Below are positions 28,146 through 38,219 of a stretch of DNA of 48,063 nucleotides, piece after piece (positions within the stretch are counted from its first letter, which is position 1; every line of letters begins with the position of its first letter). Both the position numbers and the translations under genes were made by a program. The notes beneath the pieces are model-generated. The model did no database searches, had not been told where the DNA came from, and worked only from the letters and a program-made list of their open reading frames with translations. This DNA is from Maricaulis sp. (GTDB lineage Bacteria > Pseudomonadota > Alphaproteobacteria > Caulobacterales > Maricaulaceae): positions 1 to 48,063 of the forward strand of contig JAQXCQ010000096.1 of NCBI GenBank assembly GCA_029251785.1, written 5' to 3'.

Positions 28146-30743
28146 ATGAGCGACTCAGACGACAACAATTCAAGCGGCCGCCGGCCACTCTCCCTGAAAC
28201 GACCCGGGGCAGGTGGAACTGTGCAGCAAAGTTTTTCTCGCGGCCGGTCCAAGGCTGTCGTCGTGGAGAAAAAGCGCAAGCGTGGTGCAGCCCCCGCTCC
28301 GGCTGCGGGCGGCGGAAAGCCGACGCCTGGATCTGCTCGAGCGAAAGCGGAATCAGCGTTGGCCGCCAAGGCGCGCCAGCTGGGTCTGTCAGAGGCAGAA
28401 CTTGTAGCGCGGCAACGCGCGATCGCTCGGGCGCGAGCCGAAGCCACTGAGCGTGACGAAAAGAAAAAGGTAGAGGCCCAGGCGCGGACGGCACGAGCCG
28501 AGACCGAGCGAAAGGACCTTGAAGAGAAAAAAGAGCGGGTCCAGCGCGAAGCTGACGAGTCAAAGCGCAAGTCTGAGGAAGCGGCTCGGAAAAAGGCAGA
28601 AGAGGCTGCGGCTGCCGAAGCGGAAGCCGCCCTGGCTGAAGCTGAAGCTGCTGCTGAGACTCAGCTGGCTTCTGCTGAAAAGCAGGAAGCTCAAGGGTCC
28701 CGCCGCGAAGCACCCAAACGTGGTGCTGAGCCGAAAACAGCGCTGGAAGCCATGGGCGGACGTGTTAAGCGCAAGGGCGCTGTTGGTCCCGGTGCCCAGC
28801 CTCAACCGCGCGCCAAGGGCGGAGATGCCCGTCGCCGCGGCAAGCTGACCATTCAAAACGTGCTTGATGGTGATGAAGATCGCCAGCGTTCATTGGCCTC
28901 GGTGCGCCGTGCGCGCGAGCGCGAAAAACAACGCCGCAAATCCGGTGGCGGCGAGCGTGAAAAAATTGCTCGCGAAGTTATCGTGCCTGAAAACATTTCG
29001 ATCTCGGATCTCGCCAATCGTATGGCTGAGCGCGCTGTCGACGTCATGAAATTCCTGATGAAGCAGGGCCAGATGGTCCGCATGGATGACATGCTCGATG
29101 CCGATACTGCCGAACTCCTTGTTGAAGAGTTTGGTCATACCGTGAAACGTGTGTCTGAAGCTGACGTAGAAGTTGGATTCATTTCCGAAGATGATCCGGA
29201 GGATGCAAAGAAGCCGCGTTCACCCGTAATCGCGGTTATGGGGCATGTCGATCACGGTAAGACTTCATTGCTGGACGCCCTGCGCACAACGGACGTTGCA
29301 TCCGGTGAGGCCGGGGGTATCACCCAGCACATCGGTGCCTATCAGGTGCAAGTCAAAAGCGGCGAAAAAATCACGTTCCTGGATACACCAGGACATGCTG
29401 CGTTCGCTGAAATGCGTTCACGCGGCGCTGAAGCAACGGACATTGTGATCCTGGTTGTGGCTGCCGACGATTCCGTCAAGCCGCAGACCGTGGAAGCGAT
29501 CAAATATGCGCGCGCTGCCGGCACACCGGTTATTGTGGCGGTCAATAAATGTGACAAGCACGAAGCCAACCCGAACAAGGTTCTGACGGACCTTCTGCAG
29601 CACGAAATCGTTGTCGAGGCGATGTCGGGTGAAGTTCAGTCGGTGAATGTTTCCGCGACCAAGAAAGAAGGCCTGGACGAGCTGCTTGAAGCCATCACAC
29701 TGCAAGCTGAACTGCTCGATCTGAAAGCCAATCCGGATCGTCCGGCCGAGGGTATCGTTATTGAGAGTAAGGTCGATAAGGGCCGAGGTTCAGTGGCGAC
29801 AATCCTGGTCAAGCGCGGCTCGCTCAAGCGTGGGGATATCGTCGTGGCCGGTGCTGAATGGGGCCGCGTTAAGGCTCTGCTCAATGATCGGGGTCAGCAA
29901 ATGAAACTTGCCGGTCCGTCCGAGCCTGTGGAAATTCTGGGTCTCGGTGGAGCGCCCGCGCCCGGTGAAATGTTTGCCGTGGTGGAGAATGAAACCAAGG
30001 CCCGCGAAATCGCTGAATACCGTCAGCGCAAAATTCGCACGGCGGAATCCGATACGATGACTGCCGGTGGCGCATCTCTGGAACAGATGATGGCGCGCCT
30101 TAAGGAAGATCAGACCCAGGAAATGCCACTGCTCATCAAATCTGATGTTCAGGGTAGTGCCGAGGCGATCAAATCTTCCCTCGGCCGCATCGGCAATGAA
30201 GAGGTTCAGGCGAAGATTGTGCTTGCGGCGCCGGGCGGCGTTAATGAGAGCGATGTCTTGCTGGCGAAGTCTTCGGGCGCACCGATCTTCGCGTTTAATG
30301 TTCGGGCCAGTAAACAGGCGCGCGAACTGGCTGAGCGTGAAGGCATTGAGATCCGTTACTACTCCGTGATCTACGATGTGATTGATGATGTTCGCACGAC
30401 AATGGAGGGCATGCTCGCCCCCGAAAAGCGCGAAGACTTCATCGGTTACGCCGAAATTTTGGAAGTCTTCAACATCACCAAGTTGGGCAAAGTCGCCGGT
30501 TGTCGGGTCACAGAGGGCACCGTCAAGCGCGGGTGTGGTGTACGTTTGCTGCGTGATGACACGGTCATCCATGCCGGCGAGCTTTCAACACTGAAGCGCT
30601 TCAAGGACGAAGTGGAAGAAGTTAAATCCGGCACTGAGTGTGGCATGGGCTTCATCGGCTATCACGACTTGAAAAAGGGTGATTTGATCGAGTGCTTCAA
30701 GATCACTGAAGTGGCCCGTAAGCTGGAACGCGGTGCGTTCTAG
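28146..30743 (+). CDS. infB: Translation initiation factor IF-2
   Basis: GTPase that places initiator tRNA on the ribosome. 865 residues. The N-terminal IF2-associated domain ([17 protein letters not shown]) is followed by a long charged Ala/Glu/Lys/Arg helical stretch (~95-200). The G domain starts at G366 (GHVDHGKTS), with [11 protein letters not shown] and NKCDKH for the other nucleotide loops. Domains II, III and the fMet-tRNA-binding IV follow. A 180-base gap separates it from ylxR and contains no obvious gene. It ends at a strong terminator at 30783. Confidence 0.97.
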   Translation: MSDSDDNNSSGRRPLSLKRPGAGGTVQQSFSRGRSKAVVVEKKRKRGAAPAPAAGGGKPTPGSARAKAESALAAKARQLGLSEAELVARQRAIARARAEATERDEKKKVEAQARTARAETERKDLEEKKERVQREADESKRKSEEAARKKAEEAAAAEAEAALAEAEAAAETQLASAEKQEAQGSRREAPKRGAEPKTALEAMGGRVKRKGAVGPGAQPQPRAKGGDARRRGKLTIQNVLDGDEDRQRSLASVRRAREREKQRRKSGGGEREKIAREVIVPENISISDLANRMAERAVDVMKFLMKQGQMVRMDDMLDADTAELLVEEFGHTVKRVSEADVEVGFISEDDPEDAKKPRSPVIAVMGHVDHGKTSLLDALRTTDVASGEAGGITQHIGAYQVQVKSGEKITFLDTPGHAAFAEMRSRGAEATDIVILVVAADDSVKPQTVEAIKYARAAGTPVIVAVNKCDKHEANPNKVLTDLLQHEIVVEAMSGEVQSVNVSATKKEGLDELLEAITLQAELLDLKANPDRPAEGIVIESKVDKGRGSVATILVKRGSLKRGDIVVAGAEWGRVKALLNDRGQQMKLAGPSEPVEILGLGGAPAPGEMFAVVENETKAREIAEYRQRKIRTAESDTMTAGGASLEQMMARLKEDQTQEMPLLIKSDVQGSAEAIKSSLGRIGNEEVQAKIVLAAPGGVNESDVLLAKSSGAPIFAFNVRASKQARELAEREGIEIRYYSVIYDVIDDVRTTMEGMLAPEKREDFIGYAEILEVFNITKLGKVAGCRVTEGTVKRGCGVRLLRDDTVIHAGELSTLKRFKDEVEEVKSGTECGMGFIGYHDLKKGDLIECFKITEVARKLERGAF

Positions 30744-30782
30744 GGCGGTTAAGCCAGACAGAGCCATATCCTGATTGAATGA

Positions 30783-30811
30783 AGGGCGGTCCATAAGGGA
30801 CCGCCCTTTTT
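30783..30811 (+). terminator. Rho-independent terminator after infB
   Basis: AGGGCGGTCC pairs perfectly with GGACCGCCCT across a 5-base loop (10-bp stem), followed by a run of T at 30807-30811. It closes the rimP-nusA-ylxR-infB operon 40 bases after the infB stop. Confidence 0.92.
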
Positions 30812-30870
30812 CTACGCCCAATTGAGGGGTGCAGACGCAGAATTTCAATCGTGATGGGGATCGCATCGCC

Positions 30871-30896
30871 CCGGATCTGGCTCAGGAATGATCCGG
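30871..30896. repeat. Inverted repeat between infB and the NTF2-like operon
   Basis: CCGGATC and GATCCGG are a perfect 7-bp inverted pair with a 12-base centre. It lies just beyond the 3' end of the minus-strand NTF2-like operon. No T-run follows on either strand, so a role as a terminator is weak; it may simply protect an RNA 3' end. Confidence 0.35.
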
Positions 30897-30930
30897 AAAG
30901 AGCGACCCCCGACCCCGAAGGGTGTTTTGT

Positions 30931-31425
30931 CTAGTCCGCGCGCGGCGCCTCAATGCTCATCACGCCCCCGGCATAATCAGGCATGTCGAGATGTTCGGTG
31001 ACCTCGCCCCCCATGACGCGGACTGTGGTGACAATATCACCGCGCCAAACCCGGTCCTGCCCGTCCGCCATCCGCCAGCGGGCCTCAGCATTCACGACGT
31101 AGATGGATTGGCCACCCGCTTCATGCTGCATGTTCGGGTTATCGTAATCGATAGAGTAGAGACCCCAATTTTCGTGGAACATGGTGATCGCGGCGGTAAT
31201 CGCGTCGCGACCGACATAATGATAGGGTTCATTGGGTCCCCCAAAGCTGCCGCGATCAGAAAAAATGGCATCTTCAGCGAGATATTCACCCATGGCTTCG
31301 GCATCTACTGTCGCATAGGCGCGTAGATACGCATCGGCGATCTGAGCGTCCGACATATTTGAATCCTGCGCAAAGGCGGATACTGACAGCATCAGGCCGG
31401 TCAGGCTGGCAAAGAGGAATTTCAT
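30931..31425 (-). CDS. Secreted NTF2/SnoaL-like protein, third gene of the triplet
   Basis: Predicted periplasmic protein of 164 residues with a clear Sec signal (1-19, ending AFAQ). The mature part is a SnoaL/DUF4440-like fold: DAYLRAYATVDAEAMGEYL, AEDAIFSDRG, and the C-terminal strands VVNAEARWRM and GEVTEHLDMPDYAG. Function is unknown; such folds bind small molecules or act as steroid isomerase-like enzymes. It starts 15 bases after the stop of the preceding paralogue, with GAAGG before the ATG. It is the shortest-spaced end of a three-gene operon. Confidence 0.78.
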   Translation of the reverse strand: MKFLFASLTGLMLSVSAFAQDSNMSDAQIADAYLRAYATVDAEAMGEYLAEDAIFSDRGSFGGPNEPYHYVGRDAITAAITMFHENWGLYSIDYDNPNMQHEAGGQSIYVVNAEARWRMADGQDRVWRGDIVTTVRVMGGEVTEHLDMPDYAGGVMSIEAPRAD

Positions 31426-31440
31426 GATAATGCCTTCATT

Positions 31441-31941
31441 TTACGGGACGCGGACAAGGCTGCGATCAGGATTGGCGTAGTTGGCGAAATCTCGCTGACG
31501 AATAATTTGACCGTCACGAACGGTGATGACGGTGACCTGTTCGGCGTTCCAGCGGAAAACCTGGCCATCGGTCGGGGTGGGGTAGAGCGCGTTGACCTCG
31601 CCCATGAAGATCACTCGGCCGTTGCTTTCGAAGATCGTGTGCCACTCGAAACCAAGTTCGATGGGCTGATTGGTTTCGATAAAGTCGCTCAGCATTTCGC
31701 GGGCTTCTGCGCCGCTCTGCATGGCAATCCCGTCGGGCCCCGTCTCTGGCCCCATGGCGGTGACATCGAAAAACTCAACGTCATCCGCCCAATAATCTTC
31801 CATGGCATCGAGATCGAGTGCGTCATAGTGCATCATATATTCGCGTGCGATGCGCTCCGCATCGGACATGTTTTCCTGGGTGAATGCAGGGGCACTGACG
31901 CAGGAAAGGGCCGCAAGCCCGATTAGTATTTTTCTCAGCAT
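31441..31941 (-). CDS. Secreted NTF2/SnoaL-like protein, second gene of the triplet
   Basis: Predicted periplasmic protein of 166 residues. The signal is 1-21 (LIGLAALSCVSAPAF). The fold matches its neighbours: REYMMHYDALDLDAMEDYW, ADDVEFFDVTAMG, then VITVRDGQIIRQRDFANYAN. The ATG at 31941 follows GGGGGGAG and is preferred over an in-frame upstream start at 32019 that would overlap the neighbour. The gap to the first gene is 10 bases. Confidence 0.78.
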   Translation of the reverse strand: MLRKILIGLAALSCVSAPAFTQENMSDAERIAREYMMHYDALDLDAMEDYWADDVEFFDVTAMGPETGPDGIAMQSGAEAREMLSDFIETNQPIELGFEWHTIFESNGRVIFMGEVNALYPTPTDGQVFRWNAEQVTVITVRDGQIIRQRDFANYANPDRSLVRVP

Positions 31942-31951
31942 GACTCCCCCC

Positions 31952-32428
31952 CTAATTTTCCTCGACGCGGCTAGCGCCGGCAAAGTCGGTGTAGTCACGG
32001 TGCTCCGTGACGTGACCATCTGTGACCGTGATGATCGTTGTGATGGGATAGTTCATCACAACGTCGCCATCGGGATTGGCGTAGGTCACAACAGCGTCGG
32101 CCTGAAAAACAACACGACCAGACGCCTCGTAAACATTGTGCACGTTATATTGGAGCAGGCTTGTGCCCCATCCCTCGATTCCGGAAATAATCTGATCCGC
32201 ACCGGTCCATTGAATCGGGTTGTTAAACCCCAACTCCAAGGATGTTGGATCAATGAAAACAGCGCTTTCGGAATAGTACTCACGCACAGCATCCCAATCC
32301 TTGATCGAATAGGCTGCCAGATAATCTTCTGCGATAGCTCTGGTTGTCGGTCCGGAATGGACGTCCTGGGCGTAGGCTGCAGCTGCCAGGGCGGTGCCGA
32401 TGGCGGCAATTCCCATCATTCGAAACAT
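31952..32428 (-). CDS. Secreted NTF2/SnoaL-like protein, first gene of the triplet
   Basis: Predicted periplasmic protein of 158 residues with a signal peptide (1-20, ALAAAAYAQ). The NTF2-like fold is visible in AEDYLAAYSIKDWDAVREYY, SESAVFIDPTSLELG and VTDGHVTEHRDYTDFAGAS. It is transcribed first; GGAGAG stands 8 bases before the ATG. The upstream 140 bases contain a GANTC (GACTC) site on both strands and TTAA motifs, but their spacing is not that of a CtrA box. Confidence 0.78.
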   Translation of the reverse strand: MFRMMGIAAIGTALAAAAYAQDVHSGPTTRAIAEDYLAAYSIKDWDAVREYYSESAVFIDPTSLELGFNNPIQWTGADQIISGIEGWGTSLLQYNVHNVYEASGRVVFQADAVVTYANPDGDVVMNYPITTIITVTDGHVTEHRDYTDFAGASRVEEN

Positions 32429-32625
32429 CGATACTCTCCATAAACGAATGCTGGCGCGAATACCTATTGGCTCGAGACGCGCCCGATTTGGGTGCTTGGC
32501 TAGGTGATGTTTAACGAGGTGGCGAGTCCGTTAACTCCGATTTGTGACGAGCGGACCGGATTAAGGGATGAATGACCTGGGCCGATGTGCTTGTCTCGGT
32601 GGATTGTTCGCGCGTACATGTTGGG

Positions 32626-33180
32626 ATGACCGATACAGTTTTCGAATTTGAGTACACGCTGAGTGAAGTGGAACGTGCGGAGTCACACCCGATTGTGTCG
32701 AGGGAGGTTTTCGGCGTGTTCGGGCAGTGGTCTTTCGCGATTGCCCTATTTGCGTGCCTCGCTTCGAGCATTACCGTGGGGCTTGTTCTAATTGATGAGC
32801 CAGGCGTTGCAGTTGCCGAACTCGCGATGAAATTTGTGGTCGTCGGCGTTGTCTCCGCTTTGGTGTTTCATTTTGTCCTGCAGTATTTTTCCGCAAGCGT
32901 TTTGCAGGCACGGCAAAAAGACTTTGCGCGCGGACAAATGACCCGAATGACTATCGACCAGACCGGTATCAGCGTTGAGCGGGGAAAAAGCACAAGTGTG
33001 ATGTCATGGCAGGACGTCCTGACCGTTTCGGAGCGGCAAGGCTGGATTGTTTTGGCGTTGGCCCCGGCTGCGTATGTCCTGCCTGAGCGCTTGTTTGAGA
33101 ATGCCGATAAACGCGAATTGGCGATCGAGCGGTTTACGGCCTGGCATAAAGCGGCCGGGGCCCCGGGGCCCTGGGGATAG
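32626..33180 (+). CDS. YcxB-like membrane protein
   Basis: Predicted inner-membrane protein of 184 residues from the ATG at 32626, with FEFEYTLSEVERAE first, two hydrophobic helices (about 37-56 and 68-88) and a soluble C-terminal domain. That domain (TIDQTGISVERGKSTSVMSWQDV, read in parts) looks like the YcxB-like C-terminal family. Function unknown. A start at 32572 would add 18 residues of no clear kind. It sits between the NTF2 operon (divergent) and rbfA. Confidence 0.65.
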   Translation: MTDTVFEFEYTLSEVERAESHPIVSREVFGVFGQWSFAIALFACLASSITVGLVLIDEPGVAVAELAMKFVVVGVVSALVFHFVLQYFSASVLQARQKDFARGQMTRMTIDQTGISVERGKSTSVMSWQDVLTVSERQGWIVLALAPAAYVLPERLFENADKRELAIERFTAWHKAAGAPGPWG

Positions 33181-33274
33181 CGGAGCTGGGGATTGGAGTC
33201 GCGCCCTTGTTGAAGCTTGCATCCCCCAAATAACCGGCGTACACCCGCGCGCCCGTTAATGAAATGGTGTGACC

Positions 33275-33697
33275 ATGGCTCGCAAATCATCCAATGAACC
33301 CAAATTGCCGACGCAGCGCCAGCTGCGCGCCGGGGAAGTGATCCGCCATGCGCTGTCGGACATTATGGCGCGCCGAGAGATGCGTGACCCTGTCCTTCAG
33401 AATGCGATTATTTCGGTGACTGAAGTTAAGCCGAATAATGACCTTCGTTCGTGCAAGGTTTATGTTGCTCCACTGGGTGATGGGGATGCTACTGAATTGG
33501 CCAAGGCGCTGAATCGATGTGCGGGATTTTTGCGCGGTAAGCTGGGTCGTGAGATTGAGTTGAAATTTACGCCGGAACTGCACTTCCATGCCGATAACAG
33601 CTTTGCGATTGCGAGCCACGTAGACTCGATCTTGGCACGCCCTGAGGTGCAGCGCGATTTGGCGCGCGATGAAGCCGATGACGACGAACAAGGCTGA
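33275..33697 (+). CDS. rbfA: Ribosome-binding factor A
   Basis: Cold-shock and 30S maturation factor, 140 residues. The KH-like fold is seen in RQLRAGEVIRHALSDIMARR, TEVKPNNDLRSCKVYVAPLG and FTPELHFHADNSF. The start at the ATG 33275 is preferred to a GTG two codons earlier. Its usual neighbour infB is separated from it here by the NTF2 triplet and the YcxB-like gene. The acidic tail ADDDEQG is normal. Confidence 0.92.
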   Translation: MARKSSNEPKLPTQRQLRAGEVIRHALSDIMARREMRDPVLQNAIISVTEVKPNNDLRSCKVYVAPLGDGDATELAKALNRCAGFLRGKLGREIELKFTPELHFHADNSFAIASHVDSILARPEVQRDLARDEADDDEQG

Positions 33698-33751
33698 CGC
33701 TCTCTTCCGAACCGGCGCCCGCGCCTCCGATCAGTATTGAAAGAATTTCTC

Positions 33752-34708
33752 ATGGCGCGACGACGCAAGGGCGATGATATCCATGGCTGGGTCATCCTCG
33801 ACAAACCACTGGATCTGACATCGACCCAGGCTGTGTCTGCGGTCCGTCGCGTGTTTAACGCGAAAAAGGCGGGCCATGCGGGCACGCTTGACCCTCTGGC
33901 GACGGGCATTTTGCCGATCGCTTTGGGTGAGGCGACCAAAACCGTGCCATTCACAGTGGAAGGCGAGAAGGTTTATCGCTTCACGGTGCGCTGGGGCGAA
34001 GAGACTGACACGCTTGATACTGAAGGGGATGTCGTTGAAACCAGCGATGTTCGGCCGACGCGTGCGGCCATTGAGGCCTTACTCCCTGACTTTAGGGGCG
34101 AGATCAGTCAGGTACCGCCTGCCTTTTCCGCGATCAAGATCAAGGGTGAGCGAGCCTATGATCTGGCGCGCAGCGGCGAAGCGGTTGAGTTGGAGCCGCG
34201 CATAATCCAAATCGATGATCTCCAGCTGATCGATTGCCCCTCCAATGATCTCGCCGTGCTGGAAATGCGTTGCGGGAAGGGGACTTATGTTCGAGCTTTG
34301 GCCCGTGACCTTGCCTTAGCACTGGGGACTCGCGGACACGTTGCGGCGTTGAGGCGGACGGTTGTTGGCCAGTTCTGCGAGGGTAAATCTATAAAGCTGG
34401 ACGAATTGCAGGAAATGGCTCATAAGGGCGCCGCTTCTGAAGCCCTTCTTCCGGTTCAGACAGCGCTGGACGACATCCCGGCGTTTGCCATTACTCAGGA
34501 AGAGGCCTTCGATCTGAAGCTAGGACGCTCGATCGTCCTGCTCCCGCGTCCCGCGCAAGAGCTGAAAGAGCATCGCCGCCCGCGTGTTGTGGCAGGCAAG
34601 GATTGCTCATTCATGGCTCTGGCTATGCTGGACGATGAAGCAGTGGCATTGGGCGACGCGAAGGCCGGACAATTCCAGCCGTCGCGCGTATTTAACCTGA
34701 CCCAATAG
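33752..34708 (+). CDS. truB: tRNA pseudouridine 55 synthase TruB
   Basis: Makes pseudouridine at position 55 of the tRNA T-loop. The catalytic aspartate is D47 in [29 protein letters not shown] precedes it, and [19 protein letters not shown], read in parts, follows. 318 residues from the ATG at 33752; a TTG at 33737 could add five residues. The C-terminus forms a PUA-like domain. It stands before rpsO and pnp, the usual order. Confidence 0.94.
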   Translation: MARRRKGDDIHGWVILDKPLDLTSTQAVSAVRRVFNAKKAGHAGTLDPLATGILPIALGEATKTVPFTVEGEKVYRFTVRWGEETDTLDTEGDVVETSDVRPTRAAIEALLPDFRGEISQVPPAFSAIKIKGERAYDLARSGEAVELEPRIIQIDDLQLIDCPSNDLAVLEMRCGKGTYVRALARDLALALGTRGHVAALRRTVVGQFCEGKSIKLDELQEMAHKGAASEALLPVQTALDDIPAFAITQEEAFDLKLGRSIVLLPRPAQELKEHRRPRVVAGKDCSFMALAMLDDEAVALGDAKAGQFQPSRVFNLTQ

Positions 34709-34733
34709 GGTCAACGACAATTAGGAGACTTCG

Positions 34734-35003
34734 ATGTCGGTAACTCTCGAGCGCAAAGCTGCGCTGATCAAAGAAAACGCTCGCGGTGAAGGCGATACAG
34801 GTTCCCCTGAAGTACAGGTGGCGATCCTCACAGAACGGATCGTAAACCTCACAGAACACTTCAAGGAACATAAGAAGGACAACCACTCACGTCGTGGCCT
34901 TCTGAAAATGGTATCGCAGCGCCGTCGTCTGCTGGACTATGTAAAGTCCAAGGACGTCGCCCGCTACCAGGCACTCATCGAGAAGATGGGTCTGCGCCGC
35001 TAA
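34734..35003 (+). CDS. rpsO: 30S ribosomal protein S15
   Basis: Small-subunit protein of 89 residues, full length. The core reads [17 protein letters not shown], then [20 protein letters not shown] good ribosome site (TTAGGAGAC) precedes the ATG by 7 bases. It lies between truB and pnp. No RNase III-type hairpin stands out in the 30 bases before pnp. Confidence 0.97.
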   Translation: MSVTLERKAALIKENARGEGDTGSPEVQVAILTERIVNLTEHFKEHKKDNHSRRGLLKMVSQRRRLLDYVKSKDVARYQALIEKMGLRR

Positions 35004-35033
35004 TCCGCGACCGAAATCCGCACGAAAGACGAT

Positions 35034-37154
35034 ATGTTCGATATACACACAGAGACGATGGAGTGGGCAGGACGCACACTCACAATCGAAACCGGGCGCG
35101 TAGCCCGTCAGGCAACAGGTTCCGTAATGGTAACCTATGGCGACACAATTGTGCTCGCGACAGCCGTTGGTATGAAAACGGCCAAGCCGGGAATGGATTT
35201 TTTCCCGCTGACCGTGAACTACCAGGAAAAAACTTACGCAGCCGGAAAAATCCCGGGTGGCTTCTTCAAGCGTGAAGGCCGCCCGTCGGAAAAAGAGACG
35301 CTTACATCGCGCCTCATTGACCGTCCGATCCGTCCGCTCTTCCTGAAGGGTTTCAAAAACGACACCCAGGTGATGATCACCGTTGTCCAGCATGATCTGG
35401 AAAACGACCCTGATGTGCTCGGCATGATTGGCGCTTCTGCAGCGTTGACCTTGTCCGGCCTGCCATTCATGGGTCCGATCGGTGGCGCACGCGTCGCATA
35501 CATTGATGGCGACTACGTCATCAACCCGACGGAAGACGAGAAAAAAGAGAGCGATCTCGAGCTCATGGTCGCTGGCACACAAGATGCCGTGATGATGGTT
35601 GAGTCGCAGGCGAAAGAACTGTCCGAGGAAATTATGCTCGGCGCGGTTATGGCCGGTCATGAAGCCATGCAGCCGGTGATCGACATGATCATCAAGCTGG
35701 CCGAAAAAGCCGCCAAAGAACCTTGGGACGTCACAGCAGAAGACCTTTCTGCTGAGGAAGCTCAGGTTCGCAAGCTGGTCGAAAAAGATCTGGTTGCTGC
35801 CTATAAGAACGTCGATAAGAGCCTGCGCTCTGCGGCGATCAGTGAAGCCAAGGCGAAAGCCATGGATAAACTGGCCGCTTCCGAAGACAACCCTGATGGC
35901 ATCCCAAGCAACACTCTTGGAAGCGCGTTCAAGGCTGTTGAAGCTTCCATCGTTCGCGGTGGCATCATCAAGACCGGCAAGCGAATCGATGGCCGTGATC
36001 TAGACACAGTTCGTCCGATCCTTGGCGAAGTTGGCATGCTGCCACGCACACACGGTTCTGCCCTGTTCACACGCGGTGAAACGCAGTCCATGTGTGTCGC
36101 AACATTGGGTACAGGCGAAGATGAGCAATTCATCGACGATCTGACCGGAACGTTCAAAGAGCGCTTCCTGTTGCACTACAACTTCCCACCATATTCCGTT
36201 GGTGAGACCTCTTTCCGTCTGGCTCCAGGCCGTCGCGAAATCGGTCACGGCAAGCTGGCATGGCGCGCTCTGAGTGCTGTTCTGCCAACCGCCGAGGAAT
36301 TCCCATACACAATCCGTCTCGTGTCCGAGATCACCGAGTCAAACGGTTCGTCTTCCATGGCGACAGTTTGCGGTTGCTCCCTGGCCATGATGGATGCGGG
36401 AGTTCCGATCACACGTCCGGTTTCTGGTATTGCCATGGGCCTGATCAAGGATCCTGAAGGCATGGCCGTATTGTCTGATATCCTGGGTGATGAAGATCAT
36501 CTTGGCGATATGGACTTCAAGGTTGCCGGTACATCCGAGGGCATTACGTCCCTGCAGATGGACATCAAGATCGCTGGCATCACCAAGGACATCATGCACA
36601 CCGCTCTGGAACAAGCCAAAGCCGGTCGCTTGCATATCCTTGATGAAATGGCCAAGGCGCTTGACGAAACCCGTGAAGAGCTGGGCGAATTTGCTCCACG
36701 CATCGAAACGATCACGATTCCGGTCGACAAGATCCGGGACGTGATTGGTACAGGCGGTAAAGTGATCCGTGAGATCGTCGCCACTACCGGTGCAAAGGTC
36801 GACGTCAATGACGAAGGCGTGATCAAAGTTTCATCTTCCGATGGTGCTTCGATCAAGGCAGCCCTGGACTGGATCCACGGTCTGACGGCCGAGCCTGAAG
36901 CCGGCAAGATCTACAAGGGGAAAATCGTCAAGGTCATGGACTTTGGTGCTTTCGTAAACTTCTTCGGACCCAAGGACGGCCTCGTCCACGTGTCTCAGTT
37001 GAAGAGTGAACGCGTCAATCACCCATCCGACGTTGTCAAAGAAGGCGACGAAGTCTGGGTCAAGCTCCTCGGCTTTGATGATCGCGGCAAGGTTCGCCTG
37101 TCGATGAAAGTTGTCGACCAGGAAACTGGCGAAGAGGCCACTGAAGACGCATAG
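35034..37154 (+). CDS. pnp: Polyribonucleotide nucleotidyltransferase (PNPase)
   Basis: 3'-5' phosphorolytic exoribonuclease of the RNA degradosome, 706 residues. Two RNase PH domains (~5-215 and ~315-545) are joined by an all-alpha linker. A KH domain (~550-615, [19 protein letters not shown]) and an S1 domain (~620-690, [17 protein letters not shown]) close it. Codon choice here and in rpsO is more even at third positions than in the flanks, as expected of highly expressed genes. It ends at the terminator at 37179. Confidence 0.97.
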   Translation: MFDIHTETMEWAGRTLTIETGRVARQATGSVMVTYGDTIVLATAVGMKTAKPGMDFFPLTVNYQEKTYAAGKIPGGFFKREGRPSEKETLTSRLIDRPIRPLFLKGFKNDTQVMITVVQHDLENDPDVLGMIGASAALTLSGLPFMGPIGGARVAYIDGDYVINPTEDEKKESDLELMVAGTQDAVMMVESQAKELSEEIMLGAVMAGHEAMQPVIDMIIKLAEKAAKEPWDVTAEDLSAEEAQVRKLVEKDLVAAYKNVDKSLRSAAISEAKAKAMDKLAASEDNPDGIPSNTLGSAFKAVEASIVRGGIIKTGKRIDGRDLDTVRPILGEVGMLPRTHGSALFTRGETQSMCVATLGTGEDEQFIDDLTGTFKERFLLHYNFPPYSVGETSFRLAPGRREIGHGKLAWRALSAVLPTAEEFPYTIRLVSEITESNGSSSMATVCGCSLAMMDAGVPITRPVSGIAMGLIKDPEGMAVLSDILGDEDHLGDMDFKVAGTSEGITSLQMDIKIAGITKDIMHTALEQAKAGRLHILDEMAKALDETREELGEFAPRIETITIPVDKIRDVIGTGGKVIREIVATTGAKVDVNDEGVIKVSSSDGASIKAALDWIHGLTAEPEAGKIYKGKIVKVMDFGAFVNFFGPKDGLVHVSQLKSERVNHPSDVVKEGDEVWVKLLGFDDRGKVRLSMKVVDQETGEEATEDA

Positions 37155-37178
37155 TTTTCTGGTCTTTACTGATTGCGA

Positions 37179-37209
37179 AAACCCGCTGGAGCGATCCGGC
37201 GGGTTTTTT
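37179..37209 (+). terminator. Terminator after pnp, probably usable in both directions
   Basis: AACCCGC-TGGA and TCCG-GCGGGTT form a stem with one mismatch around GCGA, followed by a T-run on the plus strand. The minus strand also has four Ts after the stem, so it may serve the convergent LytTR gene as well. Confidence 0.85.
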
Positions 37210-37225
37210 GTTGGCGGACTGTTTT

Positions 37226-38119
37226 CTAAGTCCGCTTGGCGGGCATGGTCTTGCTCAGGCGTTCAAGTGCGGCTGATGCAAAGCGACGGGAAACCGGGAC
37301 CTTCTCGTCGCTGCCCGCAAGCGTCAGTACATAACCCTGGGCATTTCCGGAAGTTCGGGTCACCCGTTCAGGATTGACCGCCCAGGAGCGGTGGGTTTGT
37401 AGCAAGCCAAGCGAAGCAGTTTGCTGCAGGAGTGATCGCATGGGCAGGCGCAGTAATTCCGTACGGGCTGGCTGCCCCTTCACGCCCAGGCAAATTTCAC
37501 AATAATTTTGGCGAGAGCGCACATGCAGCAGAATGCTGGCGGACAGGGTGCGGGGGTCACCATTTTCTGGGGTGATCAGCGCGGTCGCGCCCGATGTGTC
37601 CGTTTGCCCCGGTTCAGTCTTGCGAATGGCGAGGCCTTGCTGAAACTCTGCGAGTTCCCGGACCGACCGTCTGAGCTGATGATTTTCCGACAGGAAGACA
37701 TCGAGAATGATCGGGACGCTGGCTCCCATCGCCGTCAGGGCGATGGTCTGGAGCAGGATGGCGGGTGTCATTACCACCATTGAGCGCACGGCGAGGACAA
37801 TCAGAATGGCAATCGCGATAAGGCAGACATGGGCTATGTAAAACAGGATGGCCCGGCCCACAGTCCAGTTTTGATCATCGACCAAAACGGCCATTCCGAC
37901 ACGCAGGCTCGCGCTGGCGGTAAAACAGGCGAGGGCGGTTTGAAGGGCGAATTCCCGGCCTGCTGGTGTTGGGTTCATCATTGCCATCGCAATGATGCCA
38001 CCGATTGTAAACAGGAGCAGCGGCGCGGTTTCGGTCAACCATCCACGCCACAGCGGGAAGGGGCGCTTCAGACGTTCCCGGGAAGCAGCCCAGCGCGATT
38101 GTCCTGTCTGGTCAGCCAA
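37226..38119 (-). CDS. Membrane-anchored LytTR-family transcriptional regulator (1)
   Basis: Predicted inner-membrane transcription factor of 297 residues. About four hydrophobic helices lie at 32-48, 57-80, 88-110 and 116-140. A short linker leads to a LytTR DNA-binding domain at about 190-288, with ILLHVRSRQNYCEI, LLQTHRSWAVNPERV and VPVSRRF. There is no receiver domain, so it is a one-component type. The start is a TTG at 38119, since no ATG or GTG lies in frame nearby. AGGGA 9 bases upstream serves as its ribosome site, and it overlaps the first of two operator-like repeats. Divergent from the 4-TM gene at 38220. Confidence 0.84.
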   Translation of the reverse strand: MADQTGQSRWAASRERLKRPFPLWRGWLTETAPLLLFTIGGIIAMAMMNPTPAGREFALQTALACFTASASLRVGMAVLVDDQNWTVGRAILFYIAHVCLIAIAILIVLAVRSMVVMTPAILLQTIALTAMGASVPIILDVFLSENHQLRRSVRELAEFQQGLAIRKTEPGQTDTSGATALITPENGDPRTLSASILLHVRSRQNYCEICLGVKGQPARTELLRLPMRSLLQQTASLGLLQTHRSWAVNPERVTRTSGNAQGYVLTLAGSDEKVPVSRRFASAALERLSKTMPAKRT

Positions 38120-38121
38120 TA

Positions 38122-38152
38122 CCGTTCGTCCCTGAAAGCAGCCATTCGTCCC
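38122..38152. promoter_or_regulatory. Candidate LytTR operator: two direct repeats, 20-bp period
   Basis: CCGTTCGTCCC (38122-38132) and CCATTCGTCCC (38142-38152) are direct repeats differing at one base and exactly 20 bp apart. The first with its left neighbour, ACCGTTCGT, fits the published LytTR consensus [TA][AC][CA]GTTN[AG][TG] at all nine positions; the second fits seven. A looser copy, TTCGACCC, lies at 38159-38166. The site is between two divergent genes, 3 bases before one start and 68 before the other. The first half also contains the ribosome site of the minus-strand gene. Confidence 0.55.
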
Positions 38153-38219
38153 GATGTGTTCGACCCTAGGGGTGTTTGCCCGGAAACAGGAGGGGAATTG
38201 TTTTGAGAGAGGAATAGCA

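Noticed and set aside
27692-28570. Minus-strand open frame of 292 codons across ylxR and the infB start
   Set aside because: Serine- and arginine-rich low-complexity translation, antisense to two genes that have clear domains on the other strand.
32429-32571. CtrA box upstream of the NTF2-like operon
   Set aside because: Two TTAA words are present, but 16 bases separate them instead of 7.
35004-35033. RNase III hairpin between rpsO and pnp as in E. coli
   Set aside because: The 30-base gap shows no long stem, so PNPase autoregulation of that type is not supported by sequence.
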